A stretch of DNA of 6,641 nt from an uncultured Clostridia bacterium (GTDB taxonomy: Bacteria > Bacillota_A > Clostridia > Oscillospirales > Oscillospiraceae). The notes under the pieces were generated by a model that did no database searches, was not told where the DNA came from, and saw only the letters and a list, made by a program, of their open reading frames with translations. The stretch spans positions 1 through 6,641 of the forward strand of contig CAMGMW010000068.1 of NCBI GenBank assembly GCA_946059285.1, given 5' to 3'. Each line of letters starts with the position of its first letter. Position 1 is the first letter of the stretch. Made by a program: the position numbers and the translations under genes. This document shows, piece by piece, positions 5,716-6,641 of this stretch.

Positions 5716-5724
5716 CGCTTATCG

Positions 5725-5754
5725 CCAGAAGGCAGCATCCAATACGCCTTCTGG
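5725..5754 (+). promoter_or_regulatory. Perfect 9-bp hairpin just before the second operon
   Basis: CCAGAAGGC (5725-5733) and GCCTTCTGG (5746-5754) pair fully around 12 bases. No T run follows, and the ribosome site of the next gene (GGAG, 5758-5761) starts four bases later. It could be an operator for the HTH protein or an RNA hairpin affecting translation. Confidence 0.55.
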
Positions 5755-5768
5755 AATGGAGAAAGAGT

Positions 5769-6191
5769 GTGACCCAGCAGCAAAAAGAGCAGATCTCTAA
5801 GCTCCGGGCATCCGGCGCCAGTTTCGGAAAGATTGCTTCGGCGCTCGGCATGTCCGTTAATACCGTCAAGTCCTACTGCAAGCGTAACCCTGTATCAGCG
5901 GCTCCTGTACTTGATCAAACGGCAGCCGTTCATACAGACCGTTGCCCACAGTGCAACGCTGTACTCAAGCAGTCGCCCGGGCATCGGCAGAAGCGGTTCT
6001 GCTCCCCAATGTGCCGGATGGCATGGTGGTCGGCACATCCGGAGCAGATGGTACGCAAGAATCTGTCCCGGGTTGAGTGTCTCCATTGCGGGACAGTGTT
6101 CCTTCAGTACGGCAACCGCCCGCGGAAGTTCTGCTCCCAGAGATGCTATTTTGCCCATCGTTATGGTCAGGGTGGTGATGCGCATGGCTGA
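5769..6191 (+). CDS. HTH protein with two four-cysteine zinc knuckles (copy 2)
   Basis: A 140-residue homologue of the protein at 107-541. HTH at about 4-40 (GKIASALGMSVNTVKSYCKRN), first knuckle C59-x2-C62-x15-C78-x3-C82, second C104-x2-C107-x14-C122-x3-C126. The spacing of the first knuckle is identical to copy 1. GTG 5769 is chosen as start because GGAG at 5758-5761 is 7 bases upstream and the protein then aligns end to end with copy 1; the frame is open further upstream but that part reads through the tRNA-like fragment. It overlaps the next gene by 8 bases. It is well diverged from copy 1, so the two operons were acquired separately or duplicated long ago. It looks intact although the recombinase it serves is broken. 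Confidence 0.86.
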   Translation: MTQQQKEQISKLRASGASFGKIASALGMSVNTVKSYCKRNPVSAAPVLDQTAAVHTDRCPQCNAVLKQSPGHRQKRFCSPMCRMAWWSAHPEQMVRKNLSRVECLHCGTVFLQYGNRPRKFCSQRCYFAHRYGQGGDAHG

Positions 6192-6444
6192 GGAAGAGGC
6201 TCTCATGTGCTATCAGGCGACGATGCGCATTGCCCGGCAATGGCTGTGTTCGGGCCTGATTACGGCGGAGGACTACGAGAAATTTGATACAATCGTTGCC
6301 GAAAAGTTTGGTGTATCCGCCCGCAGTATCTGGCGCGATATTAACTTGATAAAGCTGCCCTCTGACGGTAATATGCCACCTACGAAAGGGGGTATCTCAA
6401 GTGGAACGCACCATTCAACTGGTTCAGCCGATGAAGCTGGCTGA
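6184..6444 (+). CDS. Small SHOCT-like protein (copy 2)
   Basis: An 86-residue homologue of the protein at 510-761. Residues about 12-46 (TMRIARQWLCSGLITAEDYE and onward) carry the two-helix SHOCT-like motif; DGNM follows at 61-64. ATG 6184 aligns with the copy-1 start and has AGGGTGG 8 bases upstream; ATG 6178 is a possible alternative. The last 15 or so residues, absent from copy 1, come from running 44 bases into the recombinase gene in another frame and probably have no conserved function. No membrane segments or known enzyme motif are present. Confidence 0.8.
   Translation: MAEEEALMCYQATMRIARQWLCSGLITAEDYEKFDTIVAEKFGVSARSIWRDINLIKLPSDGNMPPTKGGISSGTHHSTGSADEAG
6363..6376 (+). repeat. 14-bp motif shared with the first operon (copy B)
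   Basis: TGACGGTAATATGC, identical to 728-741, at the DGNM codons of the SHOCT-like gene and 25 bases before the recombinase start (47 bases in the first operon). Confidence 0.55.
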
Positions 6445-6595
6445 ACGAAAACTGCTCCGGGTTGCGGCATATGCACGTGTTTCGTGTGACAAGGATGCAA
6501 TGAAGCATTCACTTGCCGCCCAGATCAGTTACTACAACGAATACATCCAGCGCAACCCCGATTGGGTCTTCGCCGGCATCTATGCCGAAATGTAA
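6401..6595 (+). pseudogene. Truncated large serine recombinase (orthologue of the gene at 788)
   Basis: Sixty-four residues match the N-terminus of the recombinase at 788 closely: RVAAYARVS with nucleophile S28, KDAMKHSLAAQISYY, YIQRNPDW and FAGIYAE. The reading then meets TAA two or three codons before the conserved G-[IL]-T-G turn, so both catalytic arginines, the DNA-binding domain and the zinc ribbon are missing. It cannot recombine DNA alone. GTG 6401 has AAGGGGGT 7 bases upstream. The break point at about 6590 with unrelated sequence after it suggests an insertion or deletion junction; whether the rest of the gene lies beyond the window is unknown. Confidence 0.85.
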
Positions 6596-6641
6596 ACCCA
6601 AGAATTGATACAAAGAAATGCTGTTGTCAGAGCGGCAGAAT
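6596..6641. other. Unidentified sequence after the recombinase break
   Basis: The last 46 bases continue neither recombinase reading frame and match nothing else in the window. They are too short to identify as an insertion element end. Confidence 0.4.

Larger units (their letters stand above)
5154..5768. other. 615-bp stretch without an intact gene: recombination and regulatory sites plus gene remnants
   Basis: Between the integrase start and the second operon there is no intact coding region. In order it holds the integrase ribosome site, ACGGC repeats (5214-5277), a short inverted repeat (5303-5325), a consensus plus-strand promoter (5363-5391), a long leader hairpin (5400-5436), the right 17-bp inverted repeat (5452-5468), an hsdS remnant on the minus strand (5487-5674), a tRNA 3'-end-like fragment (5689-5715), and a 9-bp hairpin (5725-5754). 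Short open frames here on both strands match none of these in a way that suggests a gene. Confidence 0.75.

Noticed and set aside
5600..5720. A complete tRNA gene
   Set aside because: Only the T arm and a 3' acceptor-like strand are visible; the upstream bases are hsdS sequence and do not form D or anticodon arms with a T33-type loop.
1..6641. CRISPR arrays
   Set aside because: No regularly spaced repeats with unique spacers were found; the ACGGC repeats are too short and irregular.

Overview
The window looks like accessory DNA from a Bacillota (Clostridia-type) genome. Evidence: strong AGGAGG-type ribosome sites, large serine recombinases of the kind that travel in Clostridial conjugative or integrative elements, an arm-domain tyrosine integrase of the same setting, and hairpin-plus-T-run terminators. 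No housekeeping gene is present, so placement below phylum level is not possible from sequence alone.

Layout. (1) 1-106: an upstream intrinsic terminator and leader. (2) 107-3858: a tightly packed plus-strand operon of four genes: an HTH protein with two four-cysteine knuckles, a small SHOCT-like protein, and two different large serine recombinases whose genes overlap by ATGA. A strong terminator follows at 3871-3915. (3) 3954-5468: a block of about 1.5 kb bounded by a perfect 17-bp inverted repeat. It holds a complete minus-strand tyrosine integrase, ACGGC-type direct repeats on both sides of that gene, and a consensus sigma-70 promoter pointing outward through the right repeat. (4) 5487-5715: a minus-strand remnant of a type I restriction specificity gene (hsdS), abutting a fragment that resembles the 3' end of a class II tRNA. 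(5) 5769-6595: a second, diverged copy of the first operon (HTH/zinc-knuckle, SHOCT-like, serine recombinase). Its recombinase stops after 64 residues, just after the catalytic serine region.

How it may work. The two serine recombinases of the first operon are complete and co-translated, resembling in layout (not necessarily in function) the ccrA/ccrB pair of SCC elements. The two small upstream proteins recur in the same order in both operon copies, so they are probably functional partners or regulators of the recombinases rather than passengers. The tyrosine integrase, its flanking repeats and the hsdS remnant form a separate recombination module between the two operons. Inverted repeats, an internal recombinase and an outward promoter are the layout of a phase-variable invertible segment. 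In its present orientation the promoter would read across the hsdS remnant towards the second operon. This is an inference from sequence layout and is the most interesting hypothesis in the window.
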